From: Sodiomyces alkalinus F11
Taxonomy: Eukaryota > Ascomycota > Sordariomycetes > Glomerellales > Plectosphaerellaceae
Assembly: GCF_003711515.1 (NCBI RefSeq)
Contig: NW_021167084.1
Coordinates: 1,653,932-1,717,931, forward strand
Reading direction: 5' to 3'
DNA: 64,000 nucleotides
The notes beneath the pieces were generated by a model. The model was not told the origin of the DNA and did not search any database. It was given only the letters and a program-made list of their open reading frames with translations. Positions 23,102 through 35,220 of this stretch are shown piece by piece; the first letter of the stretch is position 1, and each line of letters starts with the position of its first letter. The translations under genes and the position numbers were made by a program.

Positions 23102-25330
23102 ATGTCTTCCACAGAAGAAAGCAACGCTCCCGCGACGGATTTCTCGCACCAAAGCAGCGACTACATCCAGTTCCCCGTCTTGCCCCCCGGTGGCAAGCTG
23201 AACCGGTGGTCTCACAAATTGACGAGGGAACATGACTACCCCGGTGCCCAGGTACTTTTTTCATTTCATTTTTTTTTTCATTTCTTTTTCTTCCCCTCCA
23301 TTGAATATTGGGGAAAAAAACACAACGAGTATGGTTGCTCACGAGATGAGTGTGAGAAAATTGGAACGGCGTAGGCGATGTTGTATGCGGCTGGTGTCCC
23401 AGACCGCGAAACAATGAAGAATGCGCCTCACGTCGGCATCGCGACTGTTTGGTGGGAAGGCAACCCGTGCAAGTGAGTACTCCCTTGTAGGCTGGCACAA
23501 AAAAAATATGATGAGAGTCTGGCACACGGTCTGCTGACGCGACAATGCCAACTTCACTTTTAGTACACATCGTGAGCATCACCAGTGATGAGACCCCTTG
23601 AAGGAGGGCCGGTTTGGCTTCACCGGGGAGTAGACAAACGCAACTAACCGGGGGGCGCTGGGGGAGTAAAGTTCTCGATTTCGGCAAGATTGTCAAGAAG
23701 GCGGTGGAGAAGCAGGGCATGTTGGGATGGCAGTTCAACACGGTTGGTGTATCCGACGCCATCACCATGGGAGGTGAAGGTAGGTTGCCTGTTGTGTCAC
23801 TGTTATGCCTACTACAGGTACATGTCGCTTTTGCTTGCTGACGGCCGTGTCTCCACTCCAGGCATGCGCTTCTCGTTACAAACGCGCGAGATCATCGCCG
23901 ACAGCATCGAATCGGTGACGTGCGCCCAGCACCACGACGCCAACATCTCCATCCCCGGATGCGACAAGAACATGCCCGGTGTGGTCATGGCCGCCGCACG
24001 CCACGACCGGCCTTTTATCATGATCTACGGCGGCACCATCCGGAAGGGCTACTCGGCGCTGCTCGAGCAGCCCATCAACATCGCCACGTGCTACGAAGCC
24101 GCCGGCGCCTACGCCTACGGTCGTCTCCAGGCCAAGTGCGGCGCCGGCGAAGCGGGCCGCACGCCGTCCGACGTCCTCGAGGACATCGAGCGCCACGCCT
24201 GCCCCGGCGCGGGCGCCTGCGGCGGCATGTACACGGCCAACACCATGGCGACGGCCATCGAGGCCATGGGGCTGTCGCTGCCCGGGTCGTCGTCGTTCCC
24301 GGCCAACTCGCCCGAGAAGGCGCGCGAGTGCGAGCGCGCCGCCGAGGCCGTCAAGGTGGCCATGGAGAAGGACCTGCGGCCGCGCAGGCTCATGACGCGC
24401 GCCGCCTTCGAGAACGCGCTCGTGCTCACCATGGTCCTGGGCGGCTCGACCAACGGCGTGCTGCACTTCCTGGCCATGGCGAACACGGCGGACGTGGCCC
24501 TGACGCTGGACGACGTCGGCCGGACGAGCAACCGGGTCCCCTTCCTCGCGGACCTGGCGCCGTCGGGACGACACTACATGGAGGACCTGTACAGGGTGGG
24601 CGGCACGCCGGCGGTGCTGAAGATGCTCGTGGCGGCGGGGCTGGTCGACGGCACCATCATGACGGTGACGGGCAGGACGCTGGCGGAGAACGTGGCGTCG
24701 TGGCCGTCGCTGGACCCGGGGCAGACCGTCATCCGCCCACTATCGGACCCGATCAAGGCGACGGGCCACATCCGCGTGCTGCGGGGGAACATGGCGCCCG
24801 GCGGCGCGGTGGCCAAGATCACGGGGAAAGAGGGGCTCCGGTTCACGGGCGCGGCGCGGGTCTTCGACAAGGAGCACGCGCTGGACGCGGCGCTCTCGGC
24901 GGGGGCCATCCGGCGCGAGGACGGCAACCTGGTCCTGATCATGCGGTACGAGGGCCCCAAGGGCGGGCCTGGCATGCCGGAGCAGCTGAGGGCCAGCGCG
25001 GCCGTCATGGGCGCCGGGCTGACCAATGTGGCGCTCGTGACGGACGGGCGGTACAGCGGCGCGTCGCACGGGTTCATCGTCGGCCATGTGGTCCCCGAGG
25101 CGGCGGTCGGGGGGCCCATTGCGCTGGTTAGGGATGGGGACCGCGTGACCATCGATGCCGAGACGAACCGTATTGACATGGTCGACGTGGACGAGGAGGA
25201 GATGGCGCGGCGGAGGGCTGGGTGGAAGGCGCCGCCGCCGTATGTTCGGAGGGGCGTGTTGGCTAAGTATGCGCGCCTGGTGGGGGATGCGAGCCATGGT
25301 GCTGTCACCGATAGGGCAGATTCGTGGTGA
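23102..25330 (+). CDS. Dihydroxy-acid dehydratase (IlvD/Edd family) paralogue
   Basis: Catalyses dehydration of 2,3-dihydroxy acids in the valine/isoleucine pathway, or a related sugar-acid reaction. Five exons: 23102-23251, 23375-23472, 23564-23571 (8 nt), 23672-23779 and 23862-25330, giving 610 residues in phase. Cluster-ligand positions are Cys82 (EGNPCN), Cys155 (IPGCDKNMPG) and Cys241 (GAGACGGMYTANTM). The metal ligand region VGVSDAITMG is at about 110-119. The catalytic-serine motif DGRYSGASHGF and the downstream GHVVPEA are intact, as expected of an active [Fe-S] dehydratase. The length matches eukaryotic Ilv3, but the N-terminus (MSSTEESNAPATDF) is acidic and does not look like a mitochondrial presequence. 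It may therefore be a cytosolic paralogue rather than the housekeeping enzyme, whose substrate might differ. Third-position GC is very high in exon 5. Confidence 0.9.
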
Positions 25331-26515
25331 GGTGAGGTGCGGTCACTAAGGTGTGGCCTCGTCTCGCTCGCTGCCTGGACCTCTCCTGAGCTTCACTGTC
25401 TGTGTCGACATGTACCAATTTATCCCTTTAATCGCGGATACCGGGATAAGCGAGCCGAGTCCCGAGTAATTATCACTCATCTTATTGGTCTGGATCCTCT
25501 AATGGAATCGTTCGAAATTCTGAGATTGCCAATGTACTCTGTACATTTCCGTCCGCGCCTGCTTGACCAGACATGTATACCAGACAAGTTCGCTACGTCG
25601 AGTACCCAGTACCTTGAATACTTCGCATGTACATATCTCGTCGATGCCCCTATTTTGCCCCTACCTAATGTGCGTGTACGTGTAGTCTCTTCTCTCTCTC
25701 TGTCTTCCAGTACTTCGTAGGTACGACATTACGTAAGTGCCAACTTTACCAATGCTGTATTCTACGTTGTACATACTCCGTACCGAAATTGAATCTGCCA
25801 GCGCGAGACGACAACACACACCGAAACTCCACCTCTCCGTCTCGTCCCCGTTTCCTCTCCTAAAATCGTCAATGTCCTCTTGAGACAACGTACCATCACA
25901 ACACGAATCACAGGAATTGCTGCTTCGGGCGGACTTCTTTCTCACTCTTGCTCGAGTTCGCCCGTTCCTCTTCTGGGGAGACCCATCACCTCCCTGCCAC
26001 TCGTTCAGTTACTTCTTGTCGCCTTCACTTTCTTTCCCCTTCATTGGGTTGCCTTACCTCTAGTTTGGGTTTTAATTTTTTTTCTTCCCTCCTTCTTCGA
26101 TAGACGGTCCGCCTCTAGACGACCCTTAATCCATATTCTGCCCTTAACTCCGGGCCGTCAAAATCTTAGTCCAGAGCCGTCGACGCCCTACGTTTTTCCT
26201 GGCACGCTCGGCTCCTCCAGCTTTACCTTTGGCGGCTCCGAATACTCTTGACGAACGAACAACGAACAACGACCGAACGAACGAACGCGCACGACGACCC
26301 AAAGTTTAGACAAAACATTCTCTTCTCTCAGATTCGGCATCTTCATGCGACATTAGATCTCTATAATCCCGTCATTGGAGCCATCATACGCATACCTTGC
26401 CTTACTTTTCGCTCCCCAGCTCATTCCGACACGACACCAGCTGTATGCTATCGCCTAATCGCCACCTCTAATACCCTCCTCGTCGTTTATTTGGACGACT
26501 CCCACCCGGACAGCC
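25331..26515. other. Intergenic region / promoter of the mannosyltransferase gene
   Basis: No gene supported. CT-rich tract from about 25860 to 26110, likely the promoter and 5' UTR of the downstream gene. Confidence 0.45.
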
Positions 26516-28331
26516 ATGGACATCCTCAGGCGAAGCGTCAAGTCTGCACCGACCAGTCCAGCCTTCCTTCCCGTTTCCGACGACAGATTCTCCAGACATT
26601 CTCGCTCCAGCAGGTTATCGTCGCGCATTGCGTTCCTGAGGAAACCTCTCCGTTTACGCGGCAATTCCACCGTCTCCATCCCGCTCGGCGTTGTCATTGC
26701 CTTCCCTTTGATCGTCGTTATCCTCATCCTCGTTCTCTTCGTCAGCCATCCCAGCTCGCCCGGGAGGATATTAATGCCCCCTGGGCCTCCTCCCGCTATT
26801 CGGTATGTTCTGCGTCATAGTCTGCCGCTCGTCATCAGCATCTTGTCTAACCACATCACCCCAACAGAAAGATCAGCGAACAATATGATAAAGTCTTCCA
26901 GGAAGGGTGCCGCGAAATCGACACCACTCAGCCCCGCGCCAACGCCACGTTCGTAGTCTTGGCCCGGAATACGGAAATCGACGGCGTCGTCCAGTCTATG
27001 AAGGCTATCGAGCGCCACTTCAACCGCTGGTACAACTACCCTTATGTCTTCCTCAACGATGTCGAGTTCGACGACAACTTCAAGAACACCGTGCGGAACT
27101 ACACCTCCGCCACCATCGAGTTTGGCCTCGTCGGGCCCGACATGTGGGGGTATCCCGATTGGATCGACCCCAACGTCGCCAAGGAGGGCATTGCCAAACA
27201 GGGCGACGCTGCCGTCATGTACGGCGGTATGGAGAGCTACCATTCCATGTGCCGCTTCTACTCGGGGTAATAATATACTATGCTATGTGCCTGCAGTGTT
27301 GTCCTGAAATCGGTTAACCGCCCGGACACTGTGCTGACCCTTGACCCGATAGATTCTTCTACAAACACGAGCTCCTGATGAAGTACGAATGGTACTGGCG
27401 CCTCGAGCCGGAGGTCAGCTATTTTTGCGACATCACCTAGTACGTCCGGCATCCCTAGCCATGCTCCGAGACTCCTTAGCCCCCCCTGTCGAACACCGCT
27501 AACCTGCTCTTTTAGCGACCCTTTCCAAGAAATGACCAAGGCGAACAAGACATACGGATTTACCATTGCCGTAAAAGAACTCCGCGAGACCGTCCCCAAC
27601 ATCTTCCGATACGCGTCGGCCTACAAGCGGAACAAGGGATTGAAGTCCAAGGGCCTCTGGGAGATGTTCGTGGAACCCGTCGAGCCCAAGGAGGACGGCT
27701 CTGGCAGCGAGGACTCGTCCGAGAAGGTCCTGCAGAACCAGTCTCCGAACCATAACAACAATGCGTCCCCGAAGATTGACCCAGAGTCGATGGAAGGAGA
27801 GACGTATAATATGTGCCATTTCTGGTCCAACTTTGAGATTGCCAAGCTCAGCTGGTTCCGGAGTAGGGAGTATGAAGAGTTTTTCGAAACCATGGACCGT
27901 AGCGGAGGCTTCTGGATGGAGCGGGTGAGTCGATTTTTTATTTTCTTCTCTCATGCTGTAGTCTCGCCACTAACCACCCTCGCTACCAGTGGGGAGACGC
28001 GCCCGTCCATTCCCTGGCCGCCGGAGCCCTCCTTGGCCCTGGCGACATCCATTACTTCCGCGACTTGGGCTACCGACACACCACCATCCAACACTGCCCT
28101 GCCAACGCGCCGGGGAAGCAATTACCACGGCAGAAGTACCTCGAGACGACGACACAGGACGAGCAGGCACGCATTGCCGAGGACGACTACTGGGAGCACT
28201 GGGACGAGGCGAAGGAGAACGGGGTGGGCTGCCGGTGCCGGTGCGACACCGACATTGTCGACGTCGAGGGCAAGGAGGGGTCGTGTCTTGCAGAGTGGGT
28301 CGACGTTGCGGGCGGCTGGGCCAGTCCCTGA
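26516..28331 (+). CDS. GT15 alpha-1,2-mannosyltransferase (KTR/Kre2 family)
   Basis: Golgi type II membrane enzyme that adds alpha-1,2-mannose from GDP-mannose to N- and O-glycans of secreted and cell-wall proteins. Five exons: 26516-26802, 26868-27266, 27353-27439, 27516-27924 and 27990-28331, all GT-AG, giving 507 residues. A basic cytosolic tail of about 50 residues is followed by one membrane anchor (about 54-78, VVIAFPLIVVILILVLFV). The luminal domain then shows GT15 landmarks: VVLARNTEIDGVVQSMKAIE; NYPYVFLNDVEF; YWRLEPEVSYFCDI, the metal/nucleotide region; and YNMCHFWSNFEIA, which contains the proposed catalytic Glu; then HYFRDLGYRHTTIQHCP near the C-terminus. A Ser/Asn-rich acidic insertion (about 325-360) is unusual in the core. 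The family is certain; assignment to a particular KTR member is not. Confidence 0.94.
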
Positions 28332-31300
28332 TCTTGGTCGTGATCCCGCCTTGCTTGATTTCGCCGTATGGTCGTTTGTGGGAAGACGAGGCGAGCTCCT
28401 CCCCACGTCTGGCTTGCTCGATTCACTGCAGGATTCACGATGTGAAGTCGGCACGAACACGTGCATACGCGCACGCACGCACATATATATATACGGACCG
28501 GACACAGCAAGAGAGATAGCCGGCAGCACCGAGCACTGGAAAGAAGGAAGAAAAGGGTGTGCTGTATATATTTCCATGGTCTGCAGGCGCACGGAAGGGG
28601 GGACATGCGTATTCCATCTCCGATTTGGTTTCACCTCCGCTCTTTCGTTCCTTTTTTTCTTGGTTCTTTCTGGAAATGGATTCTGGTTTGGAGGGGGGGT
28701 CGTTTTGTCGGAATACGAATACACGGCAGAGCGGACAGGATTGTTTCTGGATAACTCTCTCCCTATCCTCTGTTCTCTTTTTTCTTTTCTTGTTTTTTTT
28801 TTTTTTTTTGGAGTTCCGACGGATGCATTGGGTGACTTTCTCCGGCGTCTTGTCTATAATCCTGTCAAGTTGTCATCGTCCATTCTGAGGAGGTTGTGTT
28901 TTGGTTTTTTTGACATTACGTCTTCATTACGCACGCATATGCATAGGGATAGAGTGCCGGCGGAGAAGGGAAGACGAAGGCCTAATTAGGCAAGGCAAAG
29001 CAATACGATATAATGTCTCCTGTCTACGTGGTTTCTTTCGAATCTTGTGCGGCTTGTCTGGTAACCCGTTGCTATCCATCTTGGCTGCCCTCTTGGTCGA
29101 CGCCCGCAAAGTTTGGTTCAGGACACCAGAAACGCCGTTCTCCAGCGAGCAGAGGAAATGCGCGGGAGCAAGATGAGAAGGATACTTGTACGCCGAAGGC
29201 AACGATATCTCTGAGATTGAACGAAGGGTTGGGGAGAGGTGCCCTTGGGACGCCGTCCTCGTACTGTGGTCTAAGTTAAGGACGTGAATAATGTTGTATC
29301 CATGGCATACTTTAGGGCAGGCCATCCTTTTGTGAGAAATATCCGTAGAAGAAAGGGAGAATTGACGGACGGATTTGGTATGGAGCATGACCCTTCTCCC
29401 CATACCTGAATCTTCCTCTTCTTCGTTTTGGGCTGTCCTCACCCCCTCTGCGAAGACGCAGTATCCTTGATTGTTCTTTCGTGTCTTCAGACGACACGCA
29501 AAAACGGACGCCTGTGTGGTTCTTGAGAGTGTCCGCTCTTGCATATTTTGTCGAAAGGTTGATGACACCAGAAGGAGGCCGTTGTCAAGATTTACATACC
29601 ACACATGACTTGAGTTGAACACCACGTCCAAATCAAGTCAGACTTGCCCAACTTTATGGCTTGGTAGGATGGCATCCGATGGCACAAAGGCTTGTTGTCC
29701 ATGCATAACAGAGCACAGCACCCAGGGCAGGGGATACGATGACGGAGCCGAGAGCCGACGACACAGATGGAGTCTGGAGATCCCCGAGGAGATGCCTGCC
29801 AAGGAACAAGTGCCTCCTCCCCTGGAGCTCGACGGGAGATTATCAACGGAGCACATACAACGTACATACACGCAGCATCGTCTGATTCTCAGACACCAGG
29901 CCTTGATGGAGTCAGGGGGTGAGTGAGGGTCGCGCCATGTCAACGTGTCAGGGTTCCCCGATCGATGACTGACTGCTACGCACAGGTCGGCGACAAAGAT
30001 CATAGAACGGTCTCGAACCCGCGAGCCAATCGGTAAGCTAGGCTACGTTTGTGTTGCCTCCAGGGTCCCGGGACGTTTGACAAGAGGGGGGGGGGGTTGG
30101 AAAGGACAAGTTACGGATTCGATTCCACGACGCTTGCCATCCCTCGAGGCGCACAGTTTCCCAAGTCCCAAGGTCACAGCACAATCTCGGTACCGAATCC
30201 ATGCCACCGGAGACTGAGTGGGTAGTGAACGGGAGAATCATATGCAGGTGACATGTCCCATTGCCGCCATTCCAAGCTCCACCATCTCCGTCATCCTCTG
30301 CATATCATCACTGAGTGCCTAATAAAGACTGTTGTAGCATGGCTAGCGAATGGGAAGTGTTAAGGGCTCTACGGAGTCAGGAGAGGGAGAAGCTGCCAGG
30401 GGCCCATGGAGGTGCAGGCCAGGCCAGTGAGAATGACTGCAGGTATGTTACGTTGTATGCACAGCGTACAACGCACAACGTACAACGTACGTGAAATGCG
30501 TTATCCGTTATCGAGGGATGCATGCGATCTTGTCAAGTGCTTCCGACCTACTGAGTAGGGAGTAGTGCAAAAGTGAGTGCATGTGGTCCAGGAAGAGGAG
30601 AGACGGGCCGTATATACGAGACCAGGTCCAGGACCCTTCGTGTAAAAGTGAAAGCCAGACTCGAACCAGACGCAAGCCACATGCAGAGTAATAAATTACG
30701 CAGAGGGCTCATGGGAAAAGAGGGACAAGAATACGTTATACCATGTTGTCTTTTGGGCTGTAGGTAATTATTAATGCTCAGTACCTCAAGCCTGACGAGG
30801 CCGGAGTATTGGGTGATGGTCCGTCTACCAGATTTTGTGGCTCCGGCAGGGGCCGAAATTACCTGGAGAAATTGAGAGATTGGCCATCCACGGCGAAGAG
30901 AACTAGGTAATACCTAATCAATACCTGCTGCAAAAGGGTGTGTGCTAGGCTCCCATGAGGCAGGCCTTCGAAATTGCCGGACAAAAGCGATCCGTTTCAT
31001 GCAAGGACCGGGGGAGGATGCGCGAAGATGGAGCCGGCTCGGCCGGCTTGGGGGGGAGAGTTGGAGAGGGCGGCGAAGGGAAAGCAAAGTTCAGTGAGAT
31101 GCATCCGGGGGGGCAGCTAAAATCCTCACGATAGAAAAGAAAAGACCACGGGTGCATCCGTCGAAAAAGAAGACGCCGCAGAGACAGTCATAGAATAATA
31201 GCTTTAGACCCAGTTGTCCTTTGTGCTGTCTGTCGGCGGTTTCTTGCCGTCCCACGGACAGCGTCTTCTTCGGCGGTGTTTTTGGATCCGTGTTTCCGAA

Positions 31301-31467
31301 GACCGGGAACGGATACAAAAAGCATGACCAGACCACCCCCCGCCCGCCCCTCGTCCGGTAGGGGGAGGAAAAAGTTGGCTGGGCCCATTCGACAGTTTTT
31401 AACGATTCAGTATTCTCACTTCGGCCTCGTGCTACAACCCCTCCCCTTTTCGATGTCCTGACGAACA
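28332..31467. other. Gene-free stretch
   Basis: About 3.1 kb without a supported gene. It holds AT-dinucleotide runs near 28484-28496, a T-rich tract near 28793-28809, an 11-G run at 30086-30096, and a cluster of GTACAACGTAC-like motifs near 30450-30492. Confidence 0.45.
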
Positions 31468-32585
31468 ATGACTACCTCTCAGCAATGCTCATTGCCCGAG
31501 AAAGGCTTGGGGCACCTGGACGAGAGCTACGGCGACGGCGACGGCGGCCCAAAAGCCACGAAGGGGGTAAGCACTGTCATCCACCGGGCCGGGGGGCCCT
31601 TCATGTTTTGTGTTAATGGCGTCTTAGCAGTTGAGCTGACTTGAAGTCTCAACCCCCCCTTCCCCCCCTCCCTCCCCGCGGATAGGATTGCCATTGCCAT
31701 GATCATCTGAAAACCTTGTTCCTATTTACCAAGAGCGATTTCAAGACGGTCGTGTTCCCGCAGAGCATCTTCGCCATCGCCGGCGTCATGTCGGCAGCGG
31801 CGCCGGTGGCCGTCGCGGAGGACGACGAACTACCGGGCTGGTGGGAGGTGGCACGGCGCGTGCCCCTGATGCTGGCGTGGGTGTGGCTCCACCTCCTGGT
31901 GGAGGACATCGCCAACCAGCGGCTGGAAGGGGCCATCATCGAGGACTCCAACAACAAGCCATGGCGCCCGCTGCCGTCGAAGCGCATCACGCCCGAGGAG
32001 GCCAGGCGGTGGCTGCTGATGGCCATCCCCGTCGCGGTGGGCGCCAGCGCCTGGCTCGGCGCGCTGCGGTCGAGCCTGTGCCTCATGGTGCTGGTGTGGA
32101 TGTACAACGACCTGGACGGCAGCGGCAGCGACATCTGGCTGCGCAACGCCCTCAACGCGGGGGGGCTCATGTGCTTCAGCTGGGGGGCGCTGGCGGTCCT
32201 GGCGCAGGGGGAGGGGCAGCTGCAGAGGAGGGCGTACGAGTGGATTCTGTTGACCGGCGCCGTCGTCATGACCACCGTGCACGCGCAGGACTTCCCGGAC
32301 CTGGAAGGGGATATGGCGCGAGGTCGGCGGACGATTCCGCTGTTGCATGGCGAGGGCCCGGCGCGCGGCTCGTTGGCGGTCATGGTGGTGGCGTGGTCGA
32401 TCGCCTGCCCGGCGTTTTGGGGCGCGGCCTTGTGGTCTTGGGCAGGTCCCTTGAGTATCGGCTGCGCCATGGCCGTGTTGACGCTGATGCGGTGGGGCCA
32501 GTGGTGGGACGAGGTGGTGTGGAAGCTGTGGTGTCTCTGGGCGGCGTCACTGTATTTGCTGCCCATGTTTGCAGAAGCTGCATGA
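31468..32585 (+). CDS. UbiA-family integral membrane prenyltransferase / possible terpene cyclase
   Basis: Two exons, 31468-31566 and 31686-32585, with a phase-0 intron (donor GTAAGC, acceptor GATAG); 332 residues. The N-terminus is hydrophilic with a Cys/His-rich stretch (DCHCHDH) before the membrane part. About eight hydrophobic segments follow. The first polar motif is at residues 110-120: NQRLEGAIIED, followed by NNKPWRPLP. The second is DFPDLEGD (about 235-242), followed by ARGRRTIPL. UbiA enzymes bind Mg-diphosphate through two Asp-rich motifs. Here the second is canonical, but the first has NQ/Glu in place of the usual ND and Asp spacing. Fungal UbiA proteins with such changes include membrane terpene cyclases of the Fma-TC type (family knowledge), so either prenyl transfer or cyclisation is possible. 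The acyltransferase gene 2.6 kb downstream could act on its product. Confidence 0.85.
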
Positions 32586-34524
32586 GATTACGCCCCTATG
32601 CGGCAAGCCGTTCCGCCATGTATAGATAGATGGGTGTTTGCAAAAATGACGGAGCCACTGGGGGGGGGGGGGGCGGTGAATTGACGGGTATAACTTGGCA
32701 GATACAGGACTGACTGTACGATGGAATGTAATAATGCATAGAATAGACGGCCAATGGAGACGATGAAGGTAGTTCGATAACACGGCTCGCGGCGTCTCTA
32801 GACCAGGCAGAGAGAAGAACAGCAAGAGAAACACCTCCATGCAGGTCATCTTTTCCTGGAATGCCGCCTAATCTTTCCATCCTTCCCGAAATGGAAGGGA
32901 CCGGACTTGACTTGGACCAAGCATACATGTGTATTCCGTGGGTAGTAGGGACCGGCTGCATCTCGATGAGAATCGAATCAACGTGACGAGCCCTAGTTCA
33001 CTGTGAGTCGGCAACCCCCGCCAGCTTTGAAGTTCCAGGGTTCAAGCAAGCAATGGGACGCAAATGCAGCCTGTCGCGAAGGATCTACACCGTACTTCGC
33101 AAGTCGGCACTCCTTCCCCTTCGAGTCCGACTCCGACATTCATCATTCCCGAAATCATCTGAGCGTCCGGTAAGCACACCGGCATGCAATTCAAACCAGG
33201 GTTGGCGTTTCTTGCCTGTCCGTCCCCGGTTCAACTTGCGGGGTCATAGCAGTGCTCTCGTGGGGCCATTGGGAGGATGAAGGAAGTGTGGAAGAAGGAG
33301 ATGAAGTCGAGGCTCCGTTCTCGGTACTTGGGATTGGATGGAAGAAGGAATGGACGCCTTACCTAATCCGTGTTAGTGGGGATACAGGGGTTCAGGTGAG
33401 ATGGAACATTGTGGGGGGGGGGGGGGGAGGATCCACTTTCGGCCCATGTCAATCCATCGAACCCCGTCAACAGTGTGAACTGGGAGTACCGTGAGAGTCG
33501 TGGTACATAATGTATACCTTCGGTATCGGTTTCTCATGTTGCTTGCACTTGGTCTTGTTCGCATTTCACCTTTATCGATGCCACCGTCTTTTCTCTTCTG
33601 TACTGTCTTTTCGAGTTTATTGGAAAGGCGATCTCTTAGGACAAGCATCTATCGAGGTCAAAGGCCGAGGCGGGTAGAACTATGTGCCACTCATTTCGTT
33701 GCGCACAGGTATTGCGTGCCAAGTGCTGAGTATTCGCACGTACTCCATATTCGTACTCCGTAAGGTAGTGTACCTTACCTTATTACTTCCCACCATCCCA
33801 CCCACCACCACTGGACGCCTTTCCTAATCCAGGAGTTGTGATCCGTCTAACCGGCACCAAAGGCCAAACTATCGGGTCGCGATCCTACCAAGACGGTGGT
33901 TCAGGCCAGAACTTCTCGGGTCTCATTGACCGTTGGTGCCACGGTCATGCATAACGACAACTCTTATTCATTTCGGGAAGCATACGACATACGACCTCAA
34001 AACGTGTAGCAGCAATCTATTCCCATCGTTCTGGAAACCTCTCGGTGAAACCAACAGCCCGGGGTATTGCAACTGTCCACTTATCCGTACACCGACGGTT
34101 CCTCTCGCCGAATAGAAACACAGTGGGGGCTTGATGTGATCCTTCGATGAATGCGATGAATGTTCGTACCTTCTATTACTGGAGGTATGTACAGTAGGTA
34201 CGTACACTGTAGCTGGGACCAAGCAAAGAACCCACTTAAACTGTTCAGATCAGCCAATGAAGCCTGTTGAAGATACTGCCCACTTGGCAGAACCGCTCCG
34301 GTCCGTAACCCGCAATCCGCCGCCACACCAAAAGCCACTTCACCCCTGTCTTTTTCGTACCTCGTACGTTGGTTGTACACTACTGCGTACAGCGGACAGC
34401 GTACAACGTACACGTACAACGTATGTACACGAATATTAATTTTACTCCGCATTCGTACTTTGTACAACGTACCAGCTCACCGCTAATTAGTACATCGTAC
34501 AACCTGGTCCCTGGCCAGGGTTCT
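32586..34524. other. Gene-free stretch with homopolymer G tracts
   Basis: No gene supported. It holds G runs of about 14-15 nt at 32660-32673 and 33413-33427, KpnI-like palindromes near 33765-33785, and a GTACAACGTA-rich cluster near 34365-34480. The downstream limit is the MITE target duplication. Confidence 0.5.
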
Positions 34525-34533
34525 GCCATTCCG
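34525..34533. repeat. Target site duplication, left copy (GCCATTCCG)
   Basis: Nine bases, GCCATTCCG, directly left of the inverted repeat. The same nine bases occur at 34961-34969, immediately right of the element. Confidence 0.8.
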
Positions 34534-34960
34534 GAGTAGCGGTATCCCGCATCCCCCCCTCGGTCCTCCGCAAGCGCCTATCCTATTTAGGGCGCGCTCC
34601 AAGGGCGTTCCTCGGCTAGGAAATTAGCGTCTGTGCCTAAAGTCCCGGTACATCGTGAGATCGTGGATATAGGGAAGACAAAGAATTTTTATCCGACTTA
34701 CCTTAGATGCTTTAACGTACGAATTCGCTGCTTATTTTGAAGCTATTTGTATTGATCTCGAGCCTCAAAATCTCACTATGTCCTTCCCTTGTCCGAAGCC
34801 GCCTAAACACCAACGTCTTCGTGTCCACGGTCTCACGATGTACCGGGACTTTAGGCACAGACGCTGATTTCCGAGCCGAGGAACGCCCTCGGGCAGCGCG
34901 GCCTAAATAGGATAGGCGCTTGCGGAGGACCGAGGGGGGGGATGCGGGATACCGCTACTC
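34534..34960. mobile_element. 427-bp Mutator-like MITE with about 147-bp terminal inverted repeats
   Basis: The left arm (about 34534-34680) and right arm (about 34814-34960) are near-perfect inverted repeats beginning GAGTAGCGGTATCCCGC and sharing blocks such as AAGCGCCTATCCTATTTAGG and CTAAAGTCCCGGTACATCGT. Long TIRs together with a 9-bp target duplication are characteristic of Mutator-like elements (for example fungal Hop-type). The interior of about 130 bp has no ORF, so the element is non-autonomous. Several arm differences are C-to-T or G-to-A, consistent with mild RIP or ordinary decay. It lies between the UbiA and acyltransferase genes. Confidence 0.85.
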
Positions 34961-34969
34961 GCCATTCCG
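34961..34969. repeat. Target site duplication, right copy (GCCATTCCG)
   Basis: Direct copy of the nine bases at 34525-34533. Its perfect match suggests a relatively recent insertion. Confidence 0.8.
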
Positions 34970-35220
34970 ACTTCCATCATCGTCTAGTGGCTTTTTCAAC
35001 AAAAGTTCGCCGATAAGACTGCGGCCCGGACAATCGCGGTACGATGATCCTGCGAACAAAAATCGTTCCAGAAGAAAAAGAAAGAAAAAAAGACGAAACA
35101 CCCCCCCCCCCCCCAGTCCACCCCAGAACGCCACCGCAGCCCGAAGACCCGGCTTTTCCGCACATGTACTGAAAGAAAAGAGAATCTAGCCAACCAGAAC
35201 CCGTGAACACTCCCGCCACC

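Noticed and set aside
23876..25308. Long ORFs antisense and out of frame to the dehydratase
   Set aside because: Shadows caused by very high third-position GC in the true exon.
29990..30060. Possible tRNA-like B-box sequence (GGTCTCGAACC)
   Set aside because: No matching A-box and no cloverleaf could be folded by eye.
31830..32629. Antisense and frame-shifted ORFs over the UbiA gene
   Set aside because: Gly/Arg/Pro-rich shadows of the GC-rich true frame with its membrane helices.
34534..34960. Interpretation as a hAT element with 8-bp duplication
   Set aside because: Nine bases match on both sides and the inverted repeats are far longer than usual for hAT; Mutator-like fits better.
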